DNA of 64,000 nt from an uncultured Eubacteriaceae bacterium (GCA_947086655.1 CAMTZM010000002.1:62001-126000); one strand, 5' to 3'. Shown: positions 10,324 through 19,453, counted from the stretch's first letter. Numbers and translations: made by a program. The notes: generated by a model not told the origin, from the sequence alone.

Positions 10324-10445
10324 ATTATTGAACCTCCTTTTATATTACAATAATAGCAGTAATTTAAAATATAGTCAAAATTTATTTTATTATAATATAT
10401 GCTTAAACTAAAATATATACAAAAATTATAATTTTTTAAAAAAAC

Positions 10446-10503
10446 TTGACAAATTAGGTCTATTAATATAGACTTACATTAAGGTTTATATTAATAGACC
10501 TAA
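10446..10503 (+). promoter_or_regulatory. Promoter and dyad operator of the blaI-like/M56 pair
   Basis: A -35 box TTGACA is at 10446-10451, with a possible TATAGA at 10467-10472 (15-bp spacer). Overlapping them is a 17-bp perfect inverted repeat, arms 10454-10470 and 10487-10503, containing GTCTAT and ATAGAC half sites. BlaI/MecI-type repressors bind dyads in their own promoters, so this is probably the autoregulatory operator. Confidence 0.75.
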
Positions 10504-10522
10504 TTATTAGGGAGGATTTATT

Positions 10523-10882
10523 ATGGATTATTTAAAGCTCTGCGATAGTGACTATAAGTTTATGATGATTATTTGGGAAAATGCTCCGATAAATTCAGGA
10601 GAAGTTGTAAAAATTTGCAAAAATAAGCTTGGATGGAAAAAATCGACTACATATACCGTTATTAAAAAAATGTGTGAAAAGGGTTATATAGTTAATGAAA
10701 ATGCTGTTATTTCTGTTTTAATTCCAAAAGAAGAAACACAGATTAATGAAACAGAGTATTTTGTGGAAAGAACATTTAATGGTTCTATTTCACATCTTAT
10801 AGCGGCGTTTTTAGGAGGCAAAAAAATAACGGATAAAGAAGCCGAAAATATTAAAAAGATGATTGACGAATATAAGGGGTGA
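10523..10882 (+). CDS. BlaI/MecI/CopY family transcriptional repressor
   Basis: A winged-helix repressor of 119 aa. The N-terminal DNA-binding part reads ICKNKLGWKKSTTYTVIKKM, with the usual STxYTxIxxM recognition helix, and a C-terminal dimerisation helix follows. It is followed, with overlap, by an M56 membrane metalloprotease gene. In characterised pairs that protease cleaves the repressor when a signal arrives. The 17-bp inverted repeat just upstream fits autoregulation. The inducing signal cannot be read from the sequence; no beta-lactamase gene is adjacent. Confidence 0.92.
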   Translation: MDYLKLCDSDYKFMMIIWENAPINSGEVVKICKNKLGWKKSTTYTVIKKMCEKGYIVNENAVISVLIPKEETQINETEYFVERTFNGSISHLIAAFLGGKKITDKEAENIKKMIDEYKG

Positions 10883-10887
10883 AGTAT

Positions 10888-11931
10888 ATGTTTTTTTTAG
10901 GAGATATTTTTATAAAACTTTTAAATATGAGTATAACTGCTGCTTATGTAATTATAATTATTATGGCAGTTAGATTTTTACTTAAAAAATTTCCGAAGAA
11001 GTATTCTTATTATTTGTGGGGAATTGTTGGATTTAGGCTTATTTTTCCTTTTTCAATAACTTCGGAATTTAGTTTTTTAAATCTTAATACATTTACAAAT
11101 ATAAATGCCGGAAACTATGGAATGGAATATATTCCTTCGGATATAGGTTTTATGGATACTCCTATAATTGATGTAGGAGTAGATTCTGTCAATAAAACGG
11201 TAAATTCTTTGCTTCCGGTATCAGAAATTCAAAATAGTATAAACCCTATGCAAATTTATATACTTATAGCCGTTATTTTTTGGATTTTAGGTATAATTTT
11301 TATTTTATTGTATGAGATTTTTTTATTTTTTCGCATGAAAAGAGTTGTTAAAAAAGCTATTTTTTATAAAGATAATATTTATGAGTGTGACAATATAGAA
11401 ACTCCTTTCGTTATGGGATTTATAAAACCTAAAATTTATATACCTTTTCGTTTAAATGAAAAAGCATTTTCTTATGTTTTGTGTCACGAAAAGTATCATA
11501 TAAAAAGATATGATAATATTATAAAAATAATTGCTTTTTTTATACTTATTGTATATTGGTTTAATCCTTTTATTTGGCTGGCTTATTTTTATATGAATAA
11601 AGATATGGAAATGAGCTGCGATGAAAAAGTGATTTTAGAAATGGGAGTAGACTCTATAAAAGATTATAGTTATTCTTTACTTTCTTTTGCTGTAAATCGC
11701 AGAAGATTACCATTTGGACCTATTGCCTTTGGAGAGTCTTATATAAGAAAAAGAGTAAAAAATATTTTAAGATTTAAAAAACCTAAATTATGGATTAGTA
11801 TTGTTGGTGTTTTAATTGTTTTTATAATAAGTGTTGTTTGTATAACAAACAAAAGCGAACCAAGGGATACTTATATAACTTTTACAGATAATTATGAAAC
11901 AAAAAAAGTTGTTGAAAAATTTTTTAGCTGA
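10888..11931 (+). CDS. M56 family membrane metallopeptidase (BlaR1/MecR1-like) lacking a sensor domain
   Basis: Antirepressor-type zinc protease of 347 aa. The ATG at 10888 is used because AAGGGGTG precedes it; the GTG at 10879 belongs to that site. There are several membrane helices (about 8-30, 35-55, 110-140, 215-240), the zinc motif HEKYH, the third ligand region MEMSCDEK, and a last helix near 300-320. The protein ends about 25 residues after that helix, so the extracellular penicillin-binding domain of BlaR1 (usually about 250 aa) is absent. It overlaps the upstream repressor gene's end only through its ribosome-binding site. Confidence 0.88.
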   Translation: MFFLGDIFIKLLNMSITAAYVIIIIMAVRFLLKKFPKKYSYYLWGIVGFRLIFPFSITSEFSFLNLNTFTNINAGNYGMEYIPSDIGFMDTPIIDVGVDSVNKTVNSLLPVSEIQNSINPMQIYILIAVIFWILGIIFILLYEIFLFFRMKRVVKKAIFYKDNIYECDNIETPFVMGFIKPKIYIPFRLNEKAFSYVLCHEKYHIKRYDNIIKIIAFFILIVYWFNPFIWLAYFYMNKDMEMSCDEKVILEMGVDSIKDYSYSLLSFAVNRRRLPFGPIAFGESYIRKRVKNILRFKKPKLWISIVGVLIVFIISVVCITNKSEPRDTYITFTDNYETKKVVEKFFS

Positions 11932-11986
11932 TTTTTTTATGGTAAAATTATATGCAAAGCTGGACACTCCTCAAAATAAATAATTA

Positions 11987-12016
11987 TTGACGATTATATT
12001 AAGTGTGAAGTATAAT
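11987..12016 (+). promoter_or_regulatory. Vegetative-type promoter for the FIST/MCP genes
   Basis: TTGACG at 11987-11992 and TATAAT at 12011-12016, with an 18-bp spacer. It lies about 50 bases upstream of the FIST gene start. Confidence 0.7.
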
Positions 12017-12064
12017 ATAATTTATCAACATATTTGCATTGTAAAAAAAAAGGAGGGCAGCATA

Positions 12065-13120
12065 TTGAGACAATTTTTTGGTATGAGCCATAGCGGAAAT
12101 TTAAAAGAGGCGGTAAAAGGGCTGAATAATCCTCAGTTGATTATGCTACTGTCTAATAATGAGCAGTTTGAATTACATGTAAAGGAATTAGCAAAGCTTT
12201 ATCCAAATGTTCCAAGTATTTGCTGTATTGGAATGAGTTATAGTAAAACAATTGTGGAAAAAGGTGTAGGTGTTATAGCTTTTTATGATGGTGTTTCTGT
12301 AAAGGTAAATGTACTTGAACAGGTGTCTGTTATGCCGGTAAAATATATTGACAGACTTGAACAGGATGTGAAAAAAGTTAACGGAGCACAAGAAGATACA
12401 ATATGCCTTGATTTTTGTTCAGGAAATGACGCATGTGTATTGACTACTATGCACACTGTTCTTAAACGAAGAAATATTTCATTAATAGGTGGAACATGTG
12501 ATGCCAAAAAGGTTTCTGTTAATGGTATTATTTACGAGGATGCGGCAGCATATGCATTGATTAAAAATAATAATGGCAGAGTAAAAGCTTATAAAGAAAA
12601 CATATATAGTCAAAAAGGAAATTATAGATTTATAGCTTCAAATACTGATAAATCAAAATACATAATTGGTTCGTTAAACGGAACGCCGGCAAAACAAGTA
12701 TATCAAGATATTCTTAAGATAACGGAAGATAAAATATTAACACAAACATTTAAAAATCCATTTGGAAAGATTAATGGTGATGACACTTGTATTATATCTA
12801 TTAAAGATGTAGAAGGAAATGCATTATCATGTTTTAGGCAAGTAAATGATTCGGATATTCTTATTATGCTTGAACTTGGAAATTATAAAGAAATTGTAAA
12901 AAATACCATTAATAAAATAAAGAGTGATTTTCCTAAAATTTCAGCAGTATTTTCTGTTAATTGTTTATTTAGATATTTATTATTTAATGATAATAATTAT
13001 ATGCAGGAATACTTAAATGAAATGAGTGCTTTAGGCAATCATGTAGGTTTTGTAGGTTATGGAGAACACTATAATAATAAGTTTGTAAATCAGTCAATGA
13101 CATGTGTAGCATTTGAATAA
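12065..13120 (+). CDS. FIST domain sensory protein
   Basis: A protein of 351 aa from a TTG at 12065, eight bases after AGGAGGG. Upstream in-frame codons overlap the promoter and are not used. No signal peptide or membrane helix is seen. The N-terminal half ends in [10 protein letters not shown] and the C-terminal half contains a cysteine- and glycine-rich end, matching the FIST_N plus FIST_C layout of a predicted small-ligand sensor. The next gene, 14 bases downstream, is a cytosolic methyl-accepting chemotaxis protein, so FIST probably supplies the sensor and the receptor the output. The ligand is unknown; amino acids have been suggested for the family. Confidence 0.85.
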   Translation: MRQFFGMSHSGNLKEAVKGLNNPQLIMLLSNNEQFELHVKELAKLYPNVPSICCIGMSYSKTIVEKGVGVIAFYDGVSVKVNVLEQVSVMPVKYIDRLEQDVKKVNGAQEDTICLDFCSGNDACVLTTMHTVLKRRNISLIGGTCDAKKVSVNGIIYEDAAAYALIKNNNGRVKAYKENIYSQKGNYRFIASNTDKSKYIIGSLNGTPAKQVYQDILKITEDKILTQTFKNPFGKINGDDTCIISIKDVEGNALSCFRQVNDSDILIMLELGNYKEIVKNTINKIKSDFPKISAVFSVNCLFRYLLFNDNNYMQEYLNEMSALGNHVGFVGYGEHYNNKFVNQSMTCVAFE

Positions 13121-13134
13121 TAGGAGGGAAAAAT

Positions 13135-14085
13135 ATGCTGTTTCAAAAAAAAACTAATAATGAACTGAAAGAAAGACAGCATAAAGAAAAAAGCTTATAT
13201 CCAGTGCTTTATGTGGTAGACAGTTTAAAGGAATACTATAAAGAACTTGTAAGAAAAGAGGTAAATTCTCTTTGGGAGCTTAGTATGGTAGAAAATTCTT
13301 TTAATAACGTGCTTGGTGAAGCTGAGAATTTTCAGGAAAAGTTACAGGATTTTGGACAAACTTTTTCAAATATTAATCAAGTATCCAATGAGTTTGTTAC
13401 GGTAAGAGGTGACATTAACCAGTCTGTAATAAATGCGCAGAATAAAGTTGATGAACTTAAAAGCAATTCTATTATGGTAGAAACGTATTTTGATGAAATG
13501 AAAAATACATTTGAAACTTTAAAAAATGCAGTAGAGAAAATAAAAAATTATATGGTTAAAATTGTAGATATTGCTGACCAAACAAATATACTTGCTATAA
13601 ACGCATCTATTGAGGCGGCAAGAGCAAATGAAATGGGAAAAGGATTTGCAGTTGTTGCGGCTGAGGTTAAAAAACTTGCGGATGAAATTAAATCTATGGC
13701 TTATGAAGTTGATTTAGGTATTAATAATGTTGAAAGTGATACAGATAAGCTTAATGTAAGTATTAATACCTCTCAGGAAGCATTAAAACAAAGTATTAAT
13801 AATGTAAATGAGACATATGATGAATTTGATAAAATTACGAAAGCGGCAGAAGGCGCTGTGTCTGTACAATCAGAAATTTCAAATGTAATTGAGGACTCAA
13901 AAATGTCACTTAATACATTGTGTGGTTTTTTTGATAAAATGGAGGCACAGTATAAAGAAGTAGTAAAACATATTGCGTCTGCTAATAATCTTGGAACTAC
14001 AAAAAGCACTATGTTTGAGGATATTGACAATATGATGTCTCAAATTCATCCTATTATAGAAAGTGATGTTTTTAAAGAAAAATAA
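13135..14085 (+). CDS. Soluble methyl-accepting chemotaxis protein
   Basis: A chemoreceptor of 316 aa without any membrane segment. The C-terminal half holds the signalling hairpin, with the conserved tip [20 protein letters not shown] and the following [16 protein letters not shown]. Heptad-rich helices lie on both sides. The N-terminal 100 residues show no recognised sensor domain. It is 14 bases from the FIST gene and has its own AGGAGGG, so the two are probably co-transcribed and work together, with CheW/CheA supplied from elsewhere. Confidence 0.93.
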   Translation: MLFQKKTNNELKERQHKEKSLYPVLYVVDSLKEYYKELVRKEVNSLWELSMVENSFNNVLGEAENFQEKLQDFGQTFSNINQVSNEFVTVRGDINQSVINAQNKVDELKSNSIMVETYFDEMKNTFETLKNAVEKIKNYMVKIVDIADQTNILAINASIEAARANEMGKGFAVVAAEVKKLADEIKSMAYEVDLGINNVESDTDKLNVSINTSQEALKQSINNVNETYDEFDKITKAAEGAVSVQSEISNVIEDSKMSLNTLCGFFDKMEAQYKEVVKHIASANNLGTTKSTMFEDIDNMMSQIHPIIESDVFKEK

Positions 14086-14094
14086 TTTTTATGA

Positions 14095-14139
14095 AATGCT
14101 CCGTTAAGCCGGAAATATAATCCGATTTGACGGAGCATT
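14095..14139 (+). terminator. Hairpin after the chemoreceptor gene
   Basis: A 9-10 bp stem (AATGCTCCGT and ACGGAGCATT) with a loop of about 25 bases. There is no clear T tract on the plus strand, so terminator function is uncertain. Confidence 0.4.
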
Positions 14140-14283
14140 AATATAATAATAAACTTTGTTTAACATTGTGAAAATTCGTATAATATATAATGAAAATAAA
14201 TTTTTTTTAATCTTTTCTGCTTTAATTATATGGTATTTTCATAAGCCGGTTAAATAAAATATAAAAGGGAAAAGGATGTAATT

Positions 14284-15621
14284 ATGAATATAAAAGAAAA
14301 TAAAATATTTTTAAAAAATGTAGCGTTTTTAGCAGTGCCAATAATTATTAATGAAATGCTTAATTCATTTGTAAATATAATGGATACTTTTATGATTGGG
14401 CAGCTTGGAGAAGAAAGTGTAGCCGCTGTTGGGCTTGCTAACCAGTTGTTTTTTTTATTTAATTTGCTTTTATTTGGAATATCAAGCGGTGCATCTATTT
14501 TTATAGGGCAGTATTGGGGCAAAAGAGATTTAAAAAGTATACACAAAGTAATGGGCATATATATGAGTGCTAATATTATTGCCGCTGTAATATTTTGTAC
14601 GCTTGCACTTGGTTTTCCAGAGTTTGTAATGAGTGTTTATTCAAAAGACAAAAAGGTTATAGAAATAGGAGTGAAATATTTAAGAATAATAGGAGTAAGC
14701 TATTTTATAACAGCTTTTGTAGTTGGTATAAATGCGGCGCTTCGTGCAATGGGCAAAGCCATATATCCAATGACTACAACTTTTATATCTTTAATGTGTA
14801 ATATTATATTTAATTATATATTTATATTTAAGCTAAATTATGGAGCTTCTGGAGCAGCTTTAGGTACAGTTTTGGCTCGCAGTGTTGAAATGTGTGTACA
14901 AATTTTATTAGTAAAAATAAGAAAACTTCCGGTTGTTACAAATATTAAATTATATTTTGATTTTAATAAACAATTTTTTATTGATTATGTAAAAATTTCT
15001 TTGCCTGTTGTTGCAAATGAATTTATTTGGGCATTAGGAACTTCAGTATATAATGTAGCATATAAATACAGCGGAACAAATGCACAGGCAGCAATACAAA
15101 TCTCAAGTACGGTTCAAAACCTTTTTATGGTCTTTGGTTTAGGTATAGGAGTGTCATGTGGTATTCTTTTATCTAATTTTTTAGGAGCCGGAAATATAAA
15201 AAAGGCGATTTTATATTCAAAAAAATGTATTTTGCTTGCGATTATTGTAAGCGGCTTTATATCCATTGTTTTGGTTATAATTTCACCGTTTATACTTTCA
15301 TTTTTTAATGTTTCTGATATTGTATATGAGTATACAAAATATATTATTTTTGTTATAGCAGGTATGTTAGTTTTTAAAACTTTTAATTATACTACTATTG
15401 TAGGAATTCTTAGAAGCGGAGGCGATACTAAATTTTGTCTTTTGCTTGATGCGGCAGGTGTATGGCTTGTTGGTGTTCCGTGTGCATTTATTGGTTCTGC
15501 GCTTTTTCACTTTCCTATTTATGTAACATTTGCGCTTGTGGCAAGTGAGGAAGTATTTAAGTTATTTATAAGTGGAAAAAGGGTAATGAGCAATAAATGG
15601 GCAAGAAATTTAATTGAATAA
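14284..15621 (+). CDS. MATE family efflux transporter
   Basis: An integral membrane exporter of 445 aa with about 12 predicted helices in two homologous halves. The N-terminal half contains PIIINEMLNSFVNIMDTFMI and GISSGASIFIGQYWG, typical of MATE proteins coupling drug or metabolite export to sodium or protons. The ATG follows a GGATG-type site. It is monocistronic by spacing: about 200 bases upstream and 190 downstream. Substrate cannot be predicted. Confidence 0.92.
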   Translation: MNIKENKIFLKNVAFLAVPIIINEMLNSFVNIMDTFMIGQLGEESVAAVGLANQLFFLFNLLLFGISSGASIFIGQYWGKRDLKSIHKVMGIYMSANIIAAVIFCTLALGFPEFVMSVYSKDKKVIEIGVKYLRIIGVSYFITAFVVGINAALRAMGKAIYPMTTTFISLMCNIIFNYIFIFKLNYGASGAALGTVLARSVEMCVQILLVKIRKLPVVTNIKLYFDFNKQFFIDYVKISLPVVANEFIWALGTSVYNVAYKYSGTNAQAAIQISSTVQNLFMVFGLGIGVSCGILLSNFLGAGNIKKAILYSKKCILLAIIVSGFISIVLVIISPFILSFFNVSDIVYEYTKYIIFVIAGMLVFKTFNYTTIVGILRSGGDTKFCLLLDAAGVWLVGVPCAFIGSALFHFPIYVTFALVASEEVFKLFISGKRVMSNKWARNLIE

Positions 15622-15811
15622 TTAAAATATTCAGTGTTTTTATTTAATGTAGGTAATATAATATGATATAGGAAAACATTGATTTATACTATTTGCAGCA
15701 GAAGTTATATTTAATGTTATAAAAAAGCGTTATTAAAATTTTATATAAAACTTAAACGGTATTTAGTATTAATTAGTGTTTTCATATCCTATTATTTAAG
15801 GAGTTGTTTAA

Positions 15812-16966
15812 ATGAAAGAAAACAAAACTTTTTTCAAAGGAATATTAGCCGGTATTCTTATTGTTTTGGCTGTTAATGCAATCTTTAACAGTGGTTCTGT
15901 TTTATACCGAAGAATAAGAAATGAGGGTGTAAATCCAGAAAAAAAGATAAATGAAATCTTACACGTAATTGATAAATATTATACAGGTACGATTGATGAG
16001 AATAAACTTGCAGAAGGAGTCTATGCCGGATTAGTCAGCGGACTTGAAGACCCTTATTCATATTATATGGATAAAAGTACGTTTGAAAGTTTTCTTGAAG
16101 ATACAGAAGGTATATATACAGGAATAGGCATTGTTGTTAAAATAAACCCTAAAGATAAGAAATTAATTATTATATCTGAATTTGAAGATTCTCCAGCATC
16201 AAAAGCAGGTCTTATGGTAGGTGATAAAATATTAAAGATTAATGATACAGAAGTTGGAATTGATAATTATGAAGAATCTATAAAAATGATGAAAGGAAAA
16301 GAAGGTACAGATGTAAAGCTTAATATTTATAGAGAAAGTACAAATTCAAGTTTTGATGTAAATGTTACAAGAGAAAGTATTGATGTTCCAACAGTAGTCT
16401 CAAAAATGATAGATGAAGAAATAGGATATATTAAAATATCGAAGTTTGACAGGGTTACATATGAGCAATTTACTAAAGCTTATGAAACGCTTGAAAAAAG
16501 CAATATGAAAAAAATTATAGTAGATTTAAGGGATAATCCCGGAGGACTTTTGGATACAGTTGTTAAAATAACCGATATTTTTGTACCAGAAGGATATATA
16601 ACATATATAGAAGACAAAAATGGGAAAAAAGAATATGAATATTCAAGTAAGGACTGTGTTAAAATACCTTTAATTGTTTTAGTTAATGGAAACAGCGCAA
16701 GTGCATCAGAGGTATTTTCGGGAGCTATTAAAGATTTTGGAGTTGGAAAGCTTGTGGGAACGACTACATTTGGAAAGGGAGTTGTACAAAATATATATAA
16801 ATTAAGCGATGGAAGCGGAATAAAAGTTACAATAGCAAAATATTATACTCCAAGCGGCGTTTGTATTGACGGAAAAGGAATTAAACCTGATTATATTGTA
16901 GAGGCATCTGAGGATGGTACGGATTTACAGCTTGAAAAGGCCATAGAATTGATTAAAGATATGTAG
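15812..16966 (+). CDS. S41 carboxyl-terminal processing peptidase with PDZ domain
   Basis: A 384-aa CtpA/CtpB-like secreted serine protease. One N-terminal membrane helix (about residues 10-28) anchors it outside. EDPYSYYMDKSTF precedes a PDZ domain (about 95-175, GIGIVVKINPK through AGLMVGDKI). The protease core has DLRDNPGG, catalytic Ser in SASASEVF and Lys in FGKGVVQ. In spore formers CtpB-type proteases act in the sigma-K checkpoint by cutting SpoIVFA, which is encoded near the end of this window. Whether this is that protease is open. A strong terminator follows. Confidence 0.92.
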   Translation: MKENKTFFKGILAGILIVLAVNAIFNSGSVLYRRIRNEGVNPEKKINEILHVIDKYYTGTIDENKLAEGVYAGLVSGLEDPYSYYMDKSTFESFLEDTEGIYTGIGIVVKINPKDKKLIIISEFEDSPASKAGLMVGDKILKINDTEVGIDNYEESIKMMKGKEGTDVKLNIYRESTNSSFDVNVTRESIDVPTVVSKMIDEEIGYIKISKFDRVTYEQFTKAYETLEKSNMKKIIVDLRDNPGGLLDTVVKITDIFVPEGYITYIEDKNGKKEYEYSSKDCVKIPLIVLVNGNSASASEVFSGAIKDFGVGKLVGTTTFGKGVVQNIYKLSDGSGIKVTIAKYYTPSGVCIDGKGIKPDYIVEASEDGTDLQLEKAIELIKDM

Positions 16967-16975
16967 TTTTCTAAC

Positions 16976-17010
16976 AAAAAAACGCAAGAGATAAAATCTT
17001 GCGTTTTTTT
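16976..17010 (+). terminator. Rho-independent terminator after the S41/PDZ peptidase gene
   Basis: A perfect 14-bp stem (AAAAAAACGCAAGA and its complement) with a seven-base loop, ending in a run of T. It also serves the convergent small gene at 17040-17207. Confidence 0.9.
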
Positions 17011-17039
17011 GCTTTTTCAAAGAGTCAAGCTTTTTTACC

Positions 17040-17207
17040 TTAAATAAAGTCAAATTCGTTTTCAAGTGAATCGTATGCATCTTTATGGCAATTTCGTGAT
17101 GAGAAATATATACAGTTACTACAATTTGGAAGTGTTGAACCATAGTGCGAAGCCGGAAAATCGTTTATCGGCTTGAAATTTTGACAGCAATTTTTATTGG
17201 TTTTCAA
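17040..17207 (-). CDS. Small Cys-rich protein of unknown function, 55 aa
   Basis: A short gene on the minus strand. It starts TTG at 17207 with AGAGGTG six bases upstream and ends in TAA at 17040. The product has five cysteines plus histidines in the order CC, then PNCSNC, then NCH, a pattern that could bind a metal ion. There is no signal peptide or membrane helix, and the C-terminus is acidic (SLENEFDF). A strong ribosome-binding site and a bidirectional terminator at its end support it as a real gene. I do not recognise the family. Confidence 0.7.
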   Translation of the reverse strand: MKTNKNCCQNFKPINDFPASHYGSTLPNCSNCIYFSSRNCHKDAYDSLENEFDFI

Positions 17208-17293
17208 TTTAATCACCTCTTAATAATAATATTTTCATTATTATTGAATTTATGTATTTTTATTTATTTTTTGGTGAAAATAATAATAGACTG

Positions 17294-17322
17294 TTGCAAA
17301 TATTGTATTATGGTGCTATAAT
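17294..17322 (+). promoter_or_regulatory. Promoter of the rimP-infB operon
   Basis: TTGCAA at 17294-17299 and TATAAT at 17317-17322, with a 17-bp spacer, about 70 bases upstream of rimP. Confidence 0.75.
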
Positions 17323-17346
17323 TATTTTAAATTTTGACATCATTGA

Positions 17347-17373
17347 AAGAGTGGGGAAACCCACTCTTGTTTT
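17347..17373 (+). promoter_or_regulatory. rimP leader hairpin, possible attenuator
   Basis: A 9-bp perfect stem AAGAGTGGG/CCCACTCTT closed by a GAAA tetraloop and followed by GTTTT, between the promoter and rimP. The shape is that of a leader terminator or stabilising hairpin; similar hairpins occur before rimP in other Clostridia. Confidence 0.55.
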
Positions 17374-17391
17374 ATATGAAAGGATGATAAA

Positions 17392-17856
17392 ATGCAGACA
17401 AATGATATTGCCGGCAGAGTTTTTAATATTGTAAAAAAATTTGCTGATGAAAAGGAATATGAAATTGTCGACGTTGAATATGTTAAAGAAGGACCTAACT
17501 GGTATTTGAGGGTTTATGCTGATAAAGAAAGAGGCATAAATATAGATGACTGCGAAATTATAAGTCGTTGGCTTGATGAAAAATTGGAAGAAGATGATTT
17601 TATAGAGCATGCTTATATTCTTGAAGTAAGTTCTCCTGGAATTGATAGAATTTTAAAGCAGGATTATGAATATACAAAATATAAAGGGAGACTTGTTGAT
17701 ATTAAGCTTTATAAACCTTTAAACGGAAGCAAGGAAATTCAAGGCGAACTCTTGGGACTTGAAAATGGGGAAATAAAAATAAAACTCTCTGACGGCACTA
17801 TTATGACAGTTAATAAGAAAGAAAAAGCTGTATGTCGTCTTGCTGTTGTATTTTAA
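17392..17856 (+). CDS. rimP: Ribosome maturation factor RimP
   Basis: A 154-aa protein needed for maturation of the 30S subunit. The N-terminal alpha/beta domain includes DVEYVKEGPNWYLRVYADKE and DCEIISRWLDEKLEE, and YILEVSSPGIDRILK is the family signature. The C-terminal SH3-like barrel follows. The length is standard. It is first in the rimP-nusA-ylxR-ylxQ-infB-rbfA cluster, with its own promoter and leader hairpin just upstream. Confidence 0.95.
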   Translation: MQTNDIAGRVFNIVKKFADEKEYEIVDVEYVKEGPNWYLRVYADKERGINIDDCEIISRWLDEKLEEDDFIEHAYILEVSSPGIDRILKQDYEYTKYKGRLVDIKLYKPLNGSKEIQGELLGLENGEIKIKLSDGTIMTVNKKEKAVCRLAVVF

Positions 17857-17858
17857 CC

Positions 17859-17899
17859 GACATAGGAAGTCCACCGTTATTTTAAGGAGGTACTTACTC
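17859..17899 (+). repeat. Structured dispersed repeat A, copy 2
   Basis: Close match to the copy at 42928-42967: GAC, then AAGTCCACCG, then TTTTAAG, then GGTACTTACT. It lies directly after the rimP stop codon. The arms AAGT...ACTT and CCACC...GGAGG can pair. Function unknown. Confidence 0.6.
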
Positions 17900-17901
17900 T
17901 T

Positions 17902-18003
17902 ATATTCAGTGAGAGGGAAAGTTTTCGCTGAATATAAAGGCGAATGTTTTAGCCCGGCGGTTACTTGAATTTTTGTGTAATAAAAATTCGAGTAACCTTG
18001 ACT
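17902..18003 (+). promoter_or_regulatory. nusA leader with two strong hairpins
   Basis: A first stem of 10 bp (TTATATTCAG and its complement) lies at 17902-17936. A second stem of 16 bp with one G-U pair (GGTTACTTGAATTTTT and partner) lies at 17960-17998, a few bases before AAGGAGG of nusA. It could control nusA expression, but no T tract makes it a classical terminator. The 3' arm includes a diverged copy of repeat B (17982-18003). Confidence 0.5.
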
Positions 18004-18026
18004 ATAATTTAAGGAGGAATAGGAAA

Positions 18027-19160
18027 ATGGATAGCAGTGCGGAGCTTTTAGAAGCTTTGGACATGATTAGAAAAGAAAAAGGAATTGATAAAGAAATAAT
18101 ATTTGAGGCAATAGAGACGTCACTTGTATCAGCATGCAAAAAAAATTTTGGTACGTCTCAGAATATTAAAGTTGAGATAAATAGGGAAACAGGAAATGTA
18201 CAGGTATTTGCGCAAAAAGAAATAGTTGAAGATGTTTATGATGCTTTTCTTGAAATATCATTAGAAGATGCAAGAAAAATTGACCCTATTTTTAAAATGG
18301 GAGATATAGTTGATATACCTATTACACCTAAGAACTTCGGAAGAATTTCAGCTCAGACAGCAAAACAAGTAGTTGTACAAAAGTTTAGAGAAGCTGAAAG
18401 AGCAAAAATGTATAATGAATATGCAGCTAAGGAAAGAGATATTGATACGGGAATAGTTCAAAGAAATGAAAGAAAAAATGTTATTGTTTCCTTAGGAAAG
18501 CTTGATGCCGTTTTGCCGGTAAAAGAGCAAATGCCTGGAGAAGAGTATAAATTTAACGACCGTGTAAAAGTTTACATACTGGAAGTTAAACAAACTACAA
18601 AAGGACCTCAGGTAACTGTAAGCAGAACGCATTATGAACTTGTAAAAAGGTTATTTGAATTGGAAGTTCCAGAGATTTACGATGGTACAGTAGAAATTAA
18701 AAGTATATCAAGAGAAGCCGGTTCAAGAACAAAAATGGCGGTTTATTCAAAAAATCCCGATGTTGATGCAGTGGGAGCATGTGTAGGTCAAAATGGAGCA
18801 AGAGTAAATGTAATTGTAAATGAATTAAAAGGAGAAAAAATTGATATTATAAATTGGAGTGAAGATGTAAAGCAGTTTATTTCAGAAGCATTAAGCCCTT
18901 CAAAGGTAATTGCCGTTGAGATTAACGACGAGGAACAAAGTGCTAAAGTTGTTGTGCCGGATAATCAATTATCCCTTGCCATAGGAAAGGAAGGACAAAA
19001 TGTAAGGCTTGCTGCAAGGCTTACAGGCTGGAAGATTGATATAAAAAGCGAGGCTCAGGCTAAAATGACAAAATTTATTGATTTTTCAAAAAGCGATGCT
19101 TTTTTAGAGCAGTATGAAGACGAACAAGCGGATATTAACGGCAAAGACGCTGAAGAATAA
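18027..19160 (+). CDS. nusA: Transcription termination/antitermination factor NusA
   Basis: RNA-polymerase-binding elongation factor of 377 aa. The ATG at 18027 follows AAGGAGGAATAGG; earlier in-frame codons lie inside a leader hairpin. Order: N-terminal polymerase-binding domain (1-125), S1 domain (about 135-200), and two KH domains (about 205-345) with VGACVGQNGARVN and LAIGKEGQNVRLAARLTGWK. The acidic C-terminal repeats of the proteobacterial form are missing, as is usual in Firmicutes. Confidence 0.97.
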   Translation: MDSSAELLEALDMIRKEKGIDKEIIFEAIETSLVSACKKNFGTSQNIKVEINRETGNVQVFAQKEIVEDVYDAFLEISLEDARKIDPIFKMGDIVDIPITPKNFGRISAQTAKQVVVQKFREAERAKMYNEYAAKERDIDTGIVQRNERKNVIVSLGKLDAVLPVKEQMPGEEYKFNDRVKVYILEVKQTTKGPQVTVSRTHYELVKRLFELEVPEIYDGTVEIKSISREAGSRTKMAVYSKNPDVDAVGACVGQNGARVNVIVNELKGEKIDIINWSEDVKQFISEALSPSKVIAVEINDEEQSAKVVVPDNQLSLAIGKEGQNVRLAARLTGWKIDIKSEAQAKMTKFIDFSKSDAFLEQYEDEQADINGKDAEE

Positions 19161-19180
19161 TAAAGAGGAGAGATGTTTGA

Positions 19181-19453
19181 ATGAAAAAACGTAAAATTCC
19201 TCTAAGAAAGTGTACCGGATGTCAGGAAATGAAAAATAAAAAAGAACTTGTGAGAATTGTAAAAAGTGACGACGGAGAAATTTCTATTGATGTTACAGGG
19301 AAAAAACAAGGTCGTGGTGCTTATATATGCCCTAATATGGAATGTCTTTTAAAAGCGCAGAAAACAAAAGGACTTGAAAGGTCTTTTAAAACATGTATAC
19401 CAAAAGAGGTATATGAAAATTTGAAAAGTGAGTTGACCGAAAATGGACAGTAG
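19181..19453 (+). CDS. ylxR: YlxR/RnpM family RNA-binding protein
   Basis: A 90-aa protein of the DUF448/YlxR family, which binds RNA and in B. subtilis modulates RNase P. PLRKCTGCQEMKNKKELVRI, with its Cys pair, and GRGAYICPNMECLLKA are the family hallmarks. It lies between nusA and the L7Ae-like gene in the conserved order and overlaps the latter by 11 bases. Confidence 0.93.
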   Translation: MKKRKIPLRKCTGCQEMKNKKELVRIVKSDDGEISIDVTGKKQGRGAYICPNMECLLKAQKTKGLERSFKTCIPKEVYENLKSELTENGQ

